From positions 606,500 through 670,499 of the forward strand of contig NZ_JYLO01000001.1 in the NCBI RefSeq assembly GCF_001439845.1: a DNA stretch of 64,000 nt, in the 5' to 3' direction. Position numbers and translations under genes: made by a program. Below are positions 53,385-62,123 of this stretch, in pieces. This stretch comes from Pseudomonas lactis. GTDB taxonomy: Bacteria; Pseudomonadota; Gammaproteobacteria; Pseudomonadales; Pseudomonadaceae. Numbering within the stretch: the first letter of the stretch is position 1; every line of letters starts with the position of its first letter. Below the pieces are notes generated by a model. The model was not told the DNA's origin. It made no database searches and was given only the letters and a program-made list of their open reading frames with translations.

Positions 53385-54476
53385 ATGCTCACATCCCTCA
53401 AGCAAGAAAAATTCATGCTGCTGGCGCTGATTGCCGCCATCGCCGCCTACCCGCTGGAACACTGGATGCTCCACAGCGGCCAACTGGTTGCGCTGCTGGC
53501 CGGCTTTGCGCTGATCGCGTTTATCGTGATGGCATCGATGCGCGTGGCCCATCACGCCGAGCAGTTGGCGGAAAAAGTCGGCGACCCCTACGGCACCATG
53601 ATCCTGACCCTCGCCGCCGTATTGGTGGAAGTGGTGATCCTGGCGATCATGATGAGCAACGAGCCATCCCCCACTTTGGTGCGCGACACCATTTACTCGG
53701 CGGTGATGCTGGATATCAACGGCATCCTCGGCCTGGCTGCGCTGATGGGCGGTATCAAGCATGGCGAACAGTCCTACAACGATGACTCGGCGCGCACCTA
53801 CAGCGTGATGATCCTTACCGCCATGGGTGTGTCGATGGTGGTGCCGGAATTTATCCCCGAAGCCGACTGGAAAATTTACTCGGCCTTCACCATTGGCGCG
53901 ATGGTGGTGCTTTACACCTTGTTTTTGCGCATGCAGGTGGGGCCGCACAGTTATTTCTTCAGCTACAGCTACCCGGAAAAACGCCGCAAGAAACAGCCCG
54001 AAGACGAGCACGCGCCGTCTGTCAGCCTGACGTTTTCCATTGCGACCCTGGTGTTTGGGGTGATCGTGATTGGCGCGTTGGCCGAGGTGATGTCCAAGAC
54101 CCTCGACCTGGGCCTGGAAGGCACAGGCGCACCGCCGGTGATTACCGCGATTGTGGTGGCGGCTATTTCGGCCGCGCCGGAAATCCTCACGGCACTGCGC
54201 GCCGCGTTGGCCAACCGCATGCAGTCGGTGGTCAACATCGCGCTGGGGGCTTCGTTGTCTACGGTGATTCTGACGGTGCCGGTGATGGAAGCCATGGCGC
54301 TCTATACCGGGCAGCCGTTCCAGATGGCGATGACGCCGGTGCAAACGGTGATGGTGTTTATCACCCTGATCGTCAGCGCGATCAACCTCAACGATGGTGA
54401 AACCAATGCGATAGAAGGGATGACGCATTTTGTGTTGTTTGCGACTTTTATCATGCTGTCGCTGTTGGGGCTTTAA
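53385..54476 (+). CDS. chaA: ChaA-type Ca2+(Na+,K+)/H+ antiporter
   Basis: The 363-aa membrane protein is a CaCA-superfamily exchanger with about 11 helices in two repeats. The repeat motifs with acidic residues are in AAVLVEVVILAIMM and AAISAAPEILTALRAA. An acidic/basic cytoplasmic loop (YPEKRRKKQPEDEH) separates the halves. ChaA exchanges Ca2+, Na+ or K+ for H+ and helps at alkaline pH or high salt. Start ATG 53385 follows a CCCGGAATGC context with a poor ribosome binding site. Confidence 0.9.
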   Translation: MLTSLKQEKFMLLALIAAIAAYPLEHWMLHSGQLVALLAGFALIAFIVMASMRVAHHAEQLAEKVGDPYGTMILTLAAVLVEVVILAIMMSNEPSPTLVRDTIYSAVMLDINGILGLAALMGGIKHGEQSYNDDSARTYSVMILTAMGVSMVVPEFIPEADWKIYSAFTIGAMVVLYTLFLRMQVGPHSYFFSYSYPEKRRKKQPEDEHAPSVSLTFSIATLVFGVIVIGALAEVMSKTLDLGLEGTGAPPVITAIVVAAISAAPEILTALRAALANRMQSVVNIALGASLSTVILTVPVMEAMALYTGQPFQMAMTPVQTVMVFITLIVSAINLNDGETNAIEGMTHFVLFATFIMLSLLGL

Positions 54477-54505
54477 CCCGATTTGAAAGGTGCCGCAGTT
54501 CCAAG

Positions 54506-54537
54506 GTGGGAGCGGGCTTGCTCGCTCCCACATTTTT
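54506..54537. terminator. REP-derived hairpin terminator, chaA/deaminase convergent gap
   Basis: A perfect 9-bp stem GTGGGAGCG (54506-54514) / CGCTCCCAC (54523-54531) with an 8-base loop is followed by ATTTTT. The stem sequence is the outer arm of the GTGGGAGC REP family with the rest of the element missing, so it looks like a collapsed REPIN now acting as a terminator for chaA. Confidence 0.78.
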
Positions 54538-54551
54538 GATTGGTGCCTGGC

Positions 54552-55910
54552 TTAGGTTCCCGCGATCAACTGGCGCGCTGCCTGGCTGTGATCGGCGATC
54601 AAGCCCTTGAGGTCCAGGCCTTCGACTTGGCCGTCGATCACCCGCCACTTGCCACCAATCATCACCCGGTCTGCCCGATCCGCGCCGCACAGCAGCAGCG
54701 CGGAAATGGGGTCATGGCTGCCGGAGAAGCGCAGTTCATCGAGCTTGAACAGTGCCAGATCCGCCTGTTTGCCGACGGCCAACTCGCCAATGTCCGTGCG
54801 CCCCAGCAACTGTGCCGAGCCCTTGGTGGCCCAGCCCAATACGCCTTCGGGGGTGATCTTTTCCGCGCCATAACGCAGGCGCTGAATGTACAGGGCCTGA
54901 CGCGCTTCAAGGATCATGTTCGAAGCGTCGTTGGAGGCCGAGCCGTCCACACCCAAGCCGATGGGGGCGCCGGCGGCAAGCAGGTCCAGGGTAGGGCAGA
55001 TGCCGGAGGCCAGGCGCATATTCGAGCTTGGGCAATGGCAGATGCCGGTGCCGGCGGCGCCCAGGCGCTCGATTTCGTCCGGGTTGAAGTGAATGCCGTG
55101 GGCCAGCCAGGTGCGGGGGCCAAGCCAGCCGACGCTGTCGAGGTAATCCACGGTACGCAGCCCGAAGCGTTGCAGGCAGAAATCTTCCTCATCGAGGGTT
55201 TCCGCCAAGTGGGTGTGCAGGCGCACGTCCAACTGGTTGGCCAGCTCGGCACTGGCTTGCATGATTTCGGGGGTGACGGAAAACGGCGAGCACGGCGCCA
55301 GGGCGATCTGGATCTGCGCGCCGTCACCGCGCTGGTGATATTCGCGGATCAGGCGCTGGCTGTCGTCGAGGATCACTTGGCCTTGCTGCACGGTTTGCTG
55401 CGGCGGCAGGCCGCCATCGGCTTCGCCCAGGCTCATGGAACCGCGGGTGAGCATGGCGCGCATGCCCAGTTCGCGCACGGTCTCGACCTGCACATCAATG
55501 GCGTTTTCCAAACCATCGGGGAACAGGTAGTGGTGATCGGCCGCCGTGGTGCAGCCCGAGAGCAGCAGTTCAGCCAAGGCGACTTTGCTGGCCAGGGCGA
55601 GTTTTTCCGGCGTGAGCCGCGCCCATACCGGGTACAGGGTTTTCAGCCAGGGAAACAGCGGCTGGTTGACCACCGGGCCCCAGGCGCGGGTCAGGGTTTG
55701 ATAGAAGTGGTGGTGTGTATTGATCAGCCCAGGCAGCACCACATGCTCGCGGGCATCGAACACCTGCGCGCAGGGTTGTGCAGGCGCTTGCCCTTGGGCC
55801 AGCACTTCGGTGATGACACCGTCTTGCAGCACCAGGCCGCCACGGGCATCGAGGCCATTGGCAGTGAAAATCGCGAGGGGGTTTTTTAACCAGATACGGG
55901 TCGCAGGCAT
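54552..55910 (-). CDS. 8-Oxoguanine deaminase
   Basis: The 452-aa protein is a zinc amidohydrolase: INTHHHFYQTLTR (metal site), LHTHLAETLDEE, AHGIHF and GLGVDGSASND are the metal- and substrate-binding motifs. The HHH site and GSASND motif match the Pseudomonas 8-oxoguanine deaminase (PA0142), which converts 8-oxoguanine to urate, close to atrazine-chlorohydrolase-like enzymes. Its place among other purine genes supports this. ATG 55908-55910 begins MPATRIWLKNP. Confidence 0.88.
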   Translation of the reverse strand: MPATRIWLKNPLAIFTANGLDARGGLVLQDGVITEVLAQGQAPAQPCAQVFDAREHVVLPGLINTHHHFYQTLTRAWGPVVNQPLFPWLKTLYPVWARLTPEKLALASKVALAELLLSGCTTAADHHYLFPDGLENAIDVQVETVRELGMRAMLTRGSMSLGEADGGLPPQQTVQQGQVILDDSQRLIREYHQRGDGAQIQIALAPCSPFSVTPEIMQASAELANQLDVRLHTHLAETLDEEDFCLQRFGLRTVDYLDSVGWLGPRTWLAHGIHFNPDEIERLGAAGTGICHCPSSNMRLASGICPTLDLLAAGAPIGLGVDGSASNDASNMILEARQALYIQRLRYGAEKITPEGVLGWATKGSAQLLGRTDIGELAVGKQADLALFKLDELRFSGSHDPISALLLCGADRADRVMIGGKWRVIDGQVEGLDLKGLIADHSQAARQLIAGT

Positions 55911-56010
55911 TGGCCGGCTCCTCTGAATGATGGGTTCAGGTTTGCCAGCTCAGTGTTGCCCTGTCTGCTGATCCAGGGTCGCCGGGAAGGGCGAGGTGGG
56001 CAGTTTACCT

Positions 56011-56112
56011 CTGTGGGAGCGAGCTTGCTCGCGAAAATCGTCAACGATGACGCGGGCAGTCTGGTTTAACGCGTTGCCTGGGCGTTCTTCGCGAGCAAGC
56101 TCGCTCCTACAG
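56011..56112. repeat. REPIN with mixed arms
   Basis: The left arm starts CTGTGGGAGCGAGC, combining the GTGGGAGC start of one family with the GAGCTTGCTCGCGA core of the other. The right arm is GCGAGCAAGCTCGCTCCTACAG. The spacer has GTCAACGATGACGCGG and TGGTTTAACGCG. It lies between two minus-strand genes. Confidence 0.9.
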
Positions 56113-56120
56113 TTTGGGGA

Positions 56121-56807
56121 TTACCAGGCGATGGTGTCGCCTTTGTAGTCGACGAAGTGGTGGCCGCCTTTGCCGGTGTAGGCATTTACCTGGTCCACCA
56201 GGCCGCGCACGCTGGTCTCGACGTCGATGTGGGCGTTTTCGCCGCCCATGTCGGTCTTCACCCAGCCCGGATGCAGCGACAGCACCGTCGGCTTGGGCTC
56301 GCCCAGTTGCGTGATAAAGCTATTGGTCATCGAATTGAGCGCGGCTTTGCTGGCCTTGTACAGCGCCAGGTCCGAGCCGTCGGGAATGGTCACGCTGCCC
56401 AGTACCGAACTCATGAAGGCCAGCACGCCGGTGTCTTTGCGGATCTGCCCGACAAAACGCTGGGCCAGGTTGATCGGCGCCACGGCGTTGGTGAAGAACA
56501 ACTGGCCGACTTCCGCCAGGGTCGCGTGGCCGGGTTCCTGGTTGGCCGGGCCCTTGACGCCGGCGTTGACGAACAGCAGGTCGAAGGTACGATCTTTCAG
56601 GCGTTGGGCCAGGGCGATCACGGCTTGCTGATCGTCCATATCCAACTTCTCGATCTGCACCGGCCCCACGGCTTTCAGGGCATCGGCCTTGTTCGGGTCG
56701 CGCACGGTCGCGGTCACGTCCCAGCCGTCCTGGAGCAGTTGCTTGACCAGGCCAAGGCCCAGCCCGCGCGAGGCGCCGATGATCAGTGCGGTTTTTGGCG
56801 TAGACAT
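56121..56807 (-). CDS. Short-chain dehydrogenase/reductase
   Basis: The 228-aa protein is a classical SDR. It has the NAD(P) motif IIGASRGLGLGLV, NAG in LLFVNAGVKGP, the catalytic Ser in AFMSSVLG, and Y-K-A-S-K. The C-terminus has LHPGWVKTDMGG. It resembles the CsgA/SniffeR-like family acting on carbonyl compounds; the substrate is not known. GGAAGCC upstream of ATG 56805-56807 serves as the ribosome binding site. Confidence 0.88.
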   Translation of the reverse strand: MSTPKTALIIGASRGLGLGLVKQLLQDGWDVTATVRDPNKADALKAVGPVQIEKLDMDDQQAVIALAQRLKDRTFDLLFVNAGVKGPANQEPGHATLAEVGQLFFTNAVAPINLAQRFVGQIRKDTGVLAFMSSVLGSVTIPDGSDLALYKASKAALNSMTNSFITQLGEPKPTVLSLHPGWVKTDMGGENAHIDVETSVRGLVDQVNAYTGKGGHHFVDYKGDTIAW

Positions 56808-56863
56808 GAAAGGCTTCCTTTGAAATCGCGGTTCAGGGAGTTCAGCGCATAACAGTAGCAGTT

Positions 56864-57445
56864 TCAGCGTTCGAGCAGGATGCGCCCACGGCTCAGGTCG
56901 GCGAGCTGGGTTTGCAGGGTGTCGATGTGCGCCTCCCCCAGGGCGAGCTGCAGCTCTACGCCGTTGGCGGTGAAGGTTTCTTCCACCACAAGCCCGCCGA
57001 GTTCAGCGACACGCAGCTTCACCAGGTTCAGTTCAGAGAACCCGCAGGCGCAACGCAGGGGGACGCGGCTGATCAGCTCGATGCGTTCGGCATTCTGCAG
57101 GCATTTATTGGCCCCGCCGCCATAGGCCCGGGCCAATCCACCCGTGCCCAGTTGAATGCCGCCGTACCAGCGGATCACCAAGACGGTCACCTGATCAAAG
57201 CCCTGGGCCTCGATGGCCGCAAGAATCGGGCGCCCGGCGGTGCCTCCGGGTTCGCCGTCATCGCTGCTGCGGTATTGATCGCCCAGCTTCCAGGCCCAGC
57301 AGTTGTGCGTGGCGTTGAGGTCGCTGTGCTGCTCGAAAAACGCCTGGGCGTCTTGCGGGCTGGTAATCGGCGCCGCCAAGGTGATAAAGCGACTTTTGCG
57401 TATTTCTTCACGAAACTCGCAAAAGCCGGTGAGCGTAAAAGACAT
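56864..57445 (-). CDS. yigZ: YigZ/IMPACT-family protein
   Basis: The 193-aa protein has the IMPACT N-terminal domain with HNCWAWKLGD, DDGEPGGTAGRPIL and VLVIRWYGGIQLGTGGLARAY, followed by the smaller C-terminal DUF1949-like domain. The family is conserved across bacteria and eukaryotes. IMPACT inhibits GCN2 in yeast and mammals; the bacterial role is unclear. The gene precedes an SDR gene on the same strand. Confidence 0.9.
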   Translation of the reverse strand: MSFTLTGFCEFREEIRKSRFITLAAPITSPQDAQAFFEQHSDLNATHNCWAWKLGDQYRSSDDGEPGGTAGRPILAAIEAQGFDQVTVLVIRWYGGIQLGTGGLARAYGGGANKCLQNAERIELISRVPLRCACGFSELNLVKLRVAELGGLVVEETFTANGVELQLALGEAHIDTLQTQLADLSRGRILLER

Positions 57446-57457
57446 AAATTGCTTCGT

Positions 57458-58117
57458 TTATAGGGCTGGCTTGATGCCGCAGCCTTTGAGAATGATATGG
57501 ATCAGGTTGGTGCCAGCATCTTCCATGTCCTGCTTGGTCAGCTTGGTGCGACCGGTAACACGGCAGATCTGGGTGGCGAAGTCAGCGTAGTGCTGGGTGC
57601 TGCCCCACAGCAGGAAGATCAGGTGCACGGGGTCGACGGGGTCCATTTTGCCAGCGTCGATCCAGGCCTGGAACACCGCGGCACGGCCACTGAACCAGGC
57701 CCGATAGTCCTGGCCGAAATATTCAGTGAGGCATTGGCCGCCGCTGATGATCTCCATGGCGAAGATCCGCGAGGCCTGGGGCTGGCGGCGCGAGAATTCC
57801 ATCTTGGTGCGGATGTAACGAGCGAGCGCCACGGCCGGGTCATCTTCGGCGGTCAGCGCGTTGAAGGTGCTGTCCCACAGTTCGAGGATATTGCTCAGCA
57901 CCGCGACGTACAGGCCCAGCTTGTTGGTGAAATAGTAGTGCAAGTTGGCCTTGGGCAGCCCGGCACTGGCAGCGATGGTGTTCATGCTGGTGCCTTTGTA
58001 GCCATGACGCGCGAATTCATCTTCAGCAGCCTGGAGAATCGCTTGTTCGTTCTTTTGCCGAATGCGGCTGGCGGGTTTACCGGCGTGGTTGCTGTGGGCA
58101 GGAACTTCGAGGCTCAT
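57458..58117 (-). CDS. TetR-family regulator, RutR-like
   Basis: The 219-aa protein has a TetR DNA-binding domain (AILQAAEDEFARHGYKGTSM, IAASAGLPKANLHYYF) and a C-terminal ligand domain with FAMEIISGGQCLTEYF and RAWFSGRAAVFQAWID, similar to RutR/YcdC, which senses uracil or other pyrimidines. I choose ATG 58115-58117 (MSLEVPAHSN). It lies next to an NCS2 permease on the same strand, so it may control nucleobase transport and catabolism. Confidence 0.88.
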   Translation of the reverse strand: MSLEVPAHSNHAGKPASRIRQKNEQAILQAAEDEFARHGYKGTSMNTIAASAGLPKANLHYYFTNKLGLYVAVLSNILELWDSTFNALTAEDDPAVALARYIRTKMEFSRRQPQASRIFAMEIISGGQCLTEYFGQDYRAWFSGRAAVFQAWIDAGKMDPVDPVHLIFLLWGSTQHYADFATQICRVTGRTKLTKQDMEDAGTNLIHIILKGCGIKPAL

Positions 58118-58204
58118 GGAGGTTTCCGTGCTGATCGATAGAGACGACGTGTGCACAGATAACCCACCCTCAAGCCTCAGACAAGTCCTGATGCAATAAA
58201 ACCG

Positions 58205-59599
58205 TCAAAGCGGTTCCAGGCTGTCGCGTTCCGGGTTGTGGTTTGCGGCGGCGGTACTTGCCTTGGCCTCCGGCAGTAACAGGCACAACACAATGGCGGT
58301 GATGCCGCCGCTGGTGATGGCGGAGTCGAACAGGTTCTGCACCAGAGTCGGCATCAGGTGCAGCAGGTTGGGTTGCGCGGCGATACCCAGGCCAACGCCG
58401 AACGAGGTGGCGATGATCAGCATGCTGCGTCGGTCCAGCGGCGCCTGGGCGAGGATGCGCACGCCTGCCGCGGCCACGCTGCCGAACATCACGAGGGTGG
58501 CGCCGCCCAGTACCGGCTTGGGGATCTGCTGCAGTACAGCGCCGATCAGCGGAAACAGGCCCAGACAGAACAGCAACACGCCGATGTATAAACCGACATA
58601 ACGGCTGGCCACGCCGGTGAGTTGGATCACGCCATTGTTCTGGGCAAACGTGGTGTTGGGGAAGGCGCTGAAAGTGGCGGCGATCATGCAGCTCACCCCA
58701 TCGCCGAGCACGCCGCCCTTGAGCCGGCTTATATAAGAAGGGCCGCTGATGGGCTGGCGGGCAATCATGCAATTGGCGGTGAGATCGCCGACGGTTTCGA
58801 TGCTGCTGATCAGATAAATCAACGCAATCGGCAGGAAGGCGCTCCAGTCGAAGTTGAAACCAAAGCGGAATGGTGTAGGCAGGCTGACCAATGGCAAGTC
58901 AGGCAACGCCTGGGGAATCAGTTTGCCGCTGAACCACGCCGCCAGGCTGCCCAGGGCCAGGCCGATGATGATGGCCGACAAACGTACCCAGGGCGTGTTC
59001 GAGCGGTTGAGCAGGATGATCGTCAGTACCACGAACAGGCCCAGCGCCAGGTTGGCGGGGGCGCCGAAGTCCGGTGCATTGAAACCGCCGCCGAGGTCGG
59101 TGATGCCCACTTTGATCAGGCTGATGCCGATCAGCGTAATCACAATGCCGGTCACCAGCGGTGTGATCACGCGGCGCAGCTGGCCGATAAAGCGGCTCAA
59201 TACGATCTGCACTGCCGCGCCGAAGAAGCACACGCCGAAGATCATCGCCAGAATGTCTTCCGGGCTGCCACCGCGTTGCTTGACCAGAAAGCCTGCTGAC
59301 AACACCGCGCCGAGAAACGCAAAGCTGGTGCCTTGCAGGCAGATCATACCGGCACCGATGCCAAACGGCCTGCGTGCCTGGATAAAGGTGCCTACGCCGG
59401 AAACCATCAACGCCATGCTGATCAGGTAGGGCAGGTGAGCGGTGAGGCCGAGGGTGGAGCCAATAATCAGCGGCGGCGTAATGATGCCGACGAACGCCGC
59501 CAGTACATGTTGCAGCGCCGCGAGGAGAGCGGGCAGTGGTTTCGGCCGGTCGTTGAGGCCGTAGATCAGGTCGCTGGGGCTGGAGGATTCTGGAGGCAT
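58205..59599 (-). CDS. NCS2 nucleobase/xanthine permease
   Basis: The 464-aa membrane protein is a nucleobase-cation symporter-2. The motifs include AFLGAVLSAGF, IYLISSIETVGDLTANC in parts, TTFAQNNGVIQLTG and ASRYVGLYIG. The UraA/UacT-like core with about 14 helices is complete. The spelling AQNNGVIQLTGVASR is closer to xanthine/uric acid transporters than to uracil permeases. With adenine and 8-oxoguanine deaminases nearby it would import purines. ATG 59597-59599 is preceded on its own strand by only a poor signal. Confidence 0.88.
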   Translation of the reverse strand: MPPESSSPSDLIYGLNDRPKPLPALLAALQHVLAAFVGIITPPLIIGSTLGLTAHLPYLISMALMVSGVGTFIQARRPFGIGAGMICLQGTSFAFLGAVLSAGFLVKQRGGSPEDILAMIFGVCFFGAAVQIVLSRFIGQLRRVITPLVTGIVITLIGISLIKVGITDLGGGFNAPDFGAPANLALGLFVVLTIILLNRSNTPWVRLSAIIIGLALGSLAAWFSGKLIPQALPDLPLVSLPTPFRFGFNFDWSAFLPIALIYLISSIETVGDLTANCMIARQPISGPSYISRLKGGVLGDGVSCMIAATFSAFPNTTFAQNNGVIQLTGVASRYVGLYIGVLLFCLGLFPLIGAVLQQIPKPVLGGATLVMFGSVAAAGVRILAQAPLDRRSMLIIATSFGVGLGIAAQPNLLHLMPTLVQNLFDSAITSGGITAIVLCLLLPEAKASTAAANHNPERDSLEPL

Positions 59600-59687
59600 G
59601 GCGGGTTAACTCAAGGCGGACGGTTCAAGGTCCTTGAGCCCTTGCAAAAAGCTGTCCAGGTGCTCAGCTTTTTGTGTAGCGCCCGAT

Positions 59688-60608
59688 TTAGCGGGTGGCG
59701 GCCAGGCTTTCGAGGAAACTTTCCAGCACCAAATGAGGGCGACGGCCCTTGCGCGTGACCGATGCCAGGCTCAAATCGTAAAAACGTGTAGCCGGTTTTA
59801 GCGCACGCAGTCGGCCTTGTTGTACCCACAGGCTGGCGTAATGATCGGGCAAGTAGCCGATATAGCGCCCGGTGAGAATCAGGAACGCCATGCCTTCACG
59901 GTCTGAGGCGCTGGCGGTGCAGTTGAGCGCCTGGTAATGGGCCTGGATCTCCGCGGGCAAGCGGAAGGTGGGGGCGATGGCGTCCTGGCTGTCAATGCGT
60001 TCGTCGTCGAGTTGCTTGTTGTCGGCGTAAAACAGCGGGTGGCCGACCGCGCAATAGAGCAAGGAGCGTTCGCTGTACAGCGGCTGGTATTCCAGGCCCG
60101 ACAGTGCGCTGGCCTGGGGCACCACACCGACGTGCAGGCGACCGTCGAGTACGCCTTGCTCCACTTCATTGGGGGCGATCATGCGGATCTGGATCTGCAC
60201 GTCCGGGCCGCGTTCCTTCAGCTGCGCCAATGCGTGGGTGATGCGCATATGGGGCAGGGTCACCAGGTTGTCGGTGAGGCCAATGATCAACTCTCCGCGC
60301 AAATGTTGGTGCAGGCCGTTGACTTCGGTGCGAAAACTTTCCAGGGCACTCAGCAGTTGCAGGGCAGATTGATAAACCTCGCGGCCTTCTTCTGTCAGAG
60401 AGAACCCGGCGCGGCCGCGTTGGCAGAGCCTCAGCCCGAGCCGTTGTTCAAGGTCGCTCATCTGCTGGCTGATGGCCGAGCGCCCGATGCCAAGGACGGT
60501 TTCCGCTGCCGAGAAGCCGCCGCACTCCACCACGCTGCGAAAGATGCGCAGCAGGCGAATATCGAAGTCACTGACTTGTGCCAAAGGGTCGGGACGACGG
60601 CTGCTCAT
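59688..60608 (-). CDS. bauR: BauR LysR-type regulator
   Basis: The 306-aa LysR protein has the winged helix FDIRLLRIFRSVVECGGFSAAE and ISQQMSDLEQRLGLRLCQR, and a typical periplasmic-binding-like effector domain (GELIIGLTDN, VQIQIRMIAP, ILTGRYIGYLP). In P. aeruginosa PA0133 (bauR) lies divergent from bauA and activates it with beta-alanine. The same layout here supports the name. Confidence 0.85.
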   Translation of the reverse strand: MSSRRPDPLAQVSDFDIRLLRIFRSVVECGGFSAAETVLGIGRSAISQQMSDLEQRLGLRLCQRGRAGFSLTEEGREVYQSALQLLSALESFRTEVNGLHQHLRGELIIGLTDNLVTLPHMRITHALAQLKERGPDVQIQIRMIAPNEVEQGVLDGRLHVGVVPQASALSGLEYQPLYSERSLLYCAVGHPLFYADNKQLDDERIDSQDAIAPTFRLPAEIQAHYQALNCTASASDREGMAFLILTGRYIGYLPDHYASLWVQQGRLRALKPATRFYDLSLASVTRKGRRPHLVLESFLESLAATR

Positions 60609-60734
60609 AGTTTAGTGAAGTCCTGACTGAAGGTTAGAAGAGTTGGATTTCACCGACTTTATCCCCGTGGCAATTTAGCTGCAACAACGCTTTTTCAATC
60701 CCGACGCTGCCTTTTGCCCTGCGAGGTTTTGCTG
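60609..60734. promoter_or_regulatory. Divergent bauR/bauA promoter region
   Basis: The 126-bp gap must carry the BauR operator and both promoters. I see no perfect dyad. GTCCTGACTGAAGG and GAGTTGGATTTCACCGAC contain weak T-N11-A-type half sites. GCGAGG before 60735 serves as the bauA ribosome binding site. Confidence 0.4.
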
Positions 60735-62084
60735 ATGAACATGCCCGAAAACGCCCCATCGTCCCTGGCCAGCCAATTGAAGCTGGATGCGCACTGGATG
60801 CCTTACACCGCCAACCGCAACTTCCAGCGTGATCCTCGCCTGATCGTGGCCGCTGAAGGTAGCTGGTTGACCGATGACAAGGGGCGCAAGGTCTATGATT
60901 CGTTGTCGGGCCTGTGGACCTGTGGCGCCGGGCATACGCGCAAGGAAATCCAGGAAGCGGTCGCCAAGCAATTGGGCACCTTGGACTACTCCCCAGGCTT
61001 TCAGTACGGTCATCCGTTGTCCTTCCAGTTGGCGGAAAAGATCACCGACCTGACCCCAGGCAACCTCAATCATGTGTTCTTTACCGATTCGGGCTCTGAA
61101 TGCGCCGATACAGCGGTGAAAATGGTGCGGGCCTACTGGCGCCTGAAAGGCCAGGCCACCAAGACCAAGATGATTGGTCGCGCCCGGGGTTACCACGGCG
61201 TGAACATCGCCGGTACCAGCCTGGGCGGTGTGAACGGTAACCGTAAGCTGTTTGGCCAGGCGATGATGGATGTTGACCATCTGCCTCACACCTTGCTGGC
61301 CAGCAATGCCTTCTCCCGGGGTATGCCGGAGCAGGGTGGTATTGCCTTGGCCGATGAGTTGCTCAAGCTGATCGAGCTGCATGACGCGTCGAACATCGCC
61401 GCCGTGTTTGTCGAGCCGATGGCCGGTTCCGCTGGCGTATTGGTGCCACCTCAGGGTTATCTCAAGCGCCTGCGCGAAATTTGCGACCAGCACAATATCC
61501 TGTTGGTGTTTGACGAAGTGATCACCGGCTTTGGCCGCACCGGCTCGATGTTCGGTGCCGACAGCTTCGGCGTGACCCCGGACCTGATGTGCATCGCCAA
61601 GCAAGTCACCAACGGCGCTATCCCGATGGGCGCGGTGATTGCCAGCAGCGAGATCTACCAGACCTTCATGAACCAGGCGACGCCGGAATACGCCGTGGAA
61701 TTCCCCCACGGCTACACCTACTCGGCGCACCCGGTGGCTTGCGCGGCGGGATTGGCGGCATTGGACCTGTTGCAGAAAGAAAACCTGGTGCAGAGCGTGG
61801 CTGAAGTCGCGCCGCACTTTGAGAATGCGCTGCACGGTTTGAAAGGCAGCAAGAATGTGATCGACATTCGCAACTACGGCCTGGCCGGTGCGATCCAGAT
61901 TGCCCCGCGCGATGGGGATGCCATCGTGCGCCCATTCGAGGCCGGCATGGCGTTGTGGAAGGCCGGTTTCTATGTGCGTTTTGGCGGTGACACCCTGCAG
62001 TTCGGCCCAACCTTCAACAGCAAGCCGCAGGACCTGGACCGTCTGTTTGACGCGGTCGGCGAAGTGCTGAACAAGATCGACTGA
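60735..62084 (+). CDS. bauA: Beta-alanine:pyruvate aminotransferase
   Basis: The 449-aa protein is a class III omega-aminotransferase with the PLP lysine at residue 289 (CIAKQVTNG), D-E-V-I-T-G-F-G-R (VFDEVITGFGRTG) and GYHGVNIAGTSLGG. It transfers the amino group of beta-alanine to pyruvate, giving malonate semialdehyde and alanine. I choose ATG 60735 (MNMPENAPSSL). It precedes the dehydrogenase by 39 bases, and the pair forms the beta-alanine operon with bauR divergent. Confidence 0.95.
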   Translation: MNMPENAPSSLASQLKLDAHWMPYTANRNFQRDPRLIVAAEGSWLTDDKGRKVYDSLSGLWTCGAGHTRKEIQEAVAKQLGTLDYSPGFQYGHPLSFQLAEKITDLTPGNLNHVFFTDSGSECADTAVKMVRAYWRLKGQATKTKMIGRARGYHGVNIAGTSLGGVNGNRKLFGQAMMDVDHLPHTLLASNAFSRGMPEQGGIALADELLKLIELHDASNIAAVFVEPMAGSAGVLVPPQGYLKRLREICDQHNILLVFDEVITGFGRTGSMFGADSFGVTPDLMCIAKQVTNGAIPMGAVIASSEIYQTFMNQATPEYAVEFPHGYTYSAHPVACAAGLAALDLLQKENLVQSVAEVAPHFENALHGLKGSKNVIDIRNYGLAGAIQIAPRDGDAIVRPFEAGMALWKAGFYVRFGGDTLQFGPTFNSKPQDLDRLFDAVGEVLNKID

Positions 62085-62123
62085 TTTCTCCTTCTATATA
62101 GAACAATTTTTCAGGAGCCCTGC

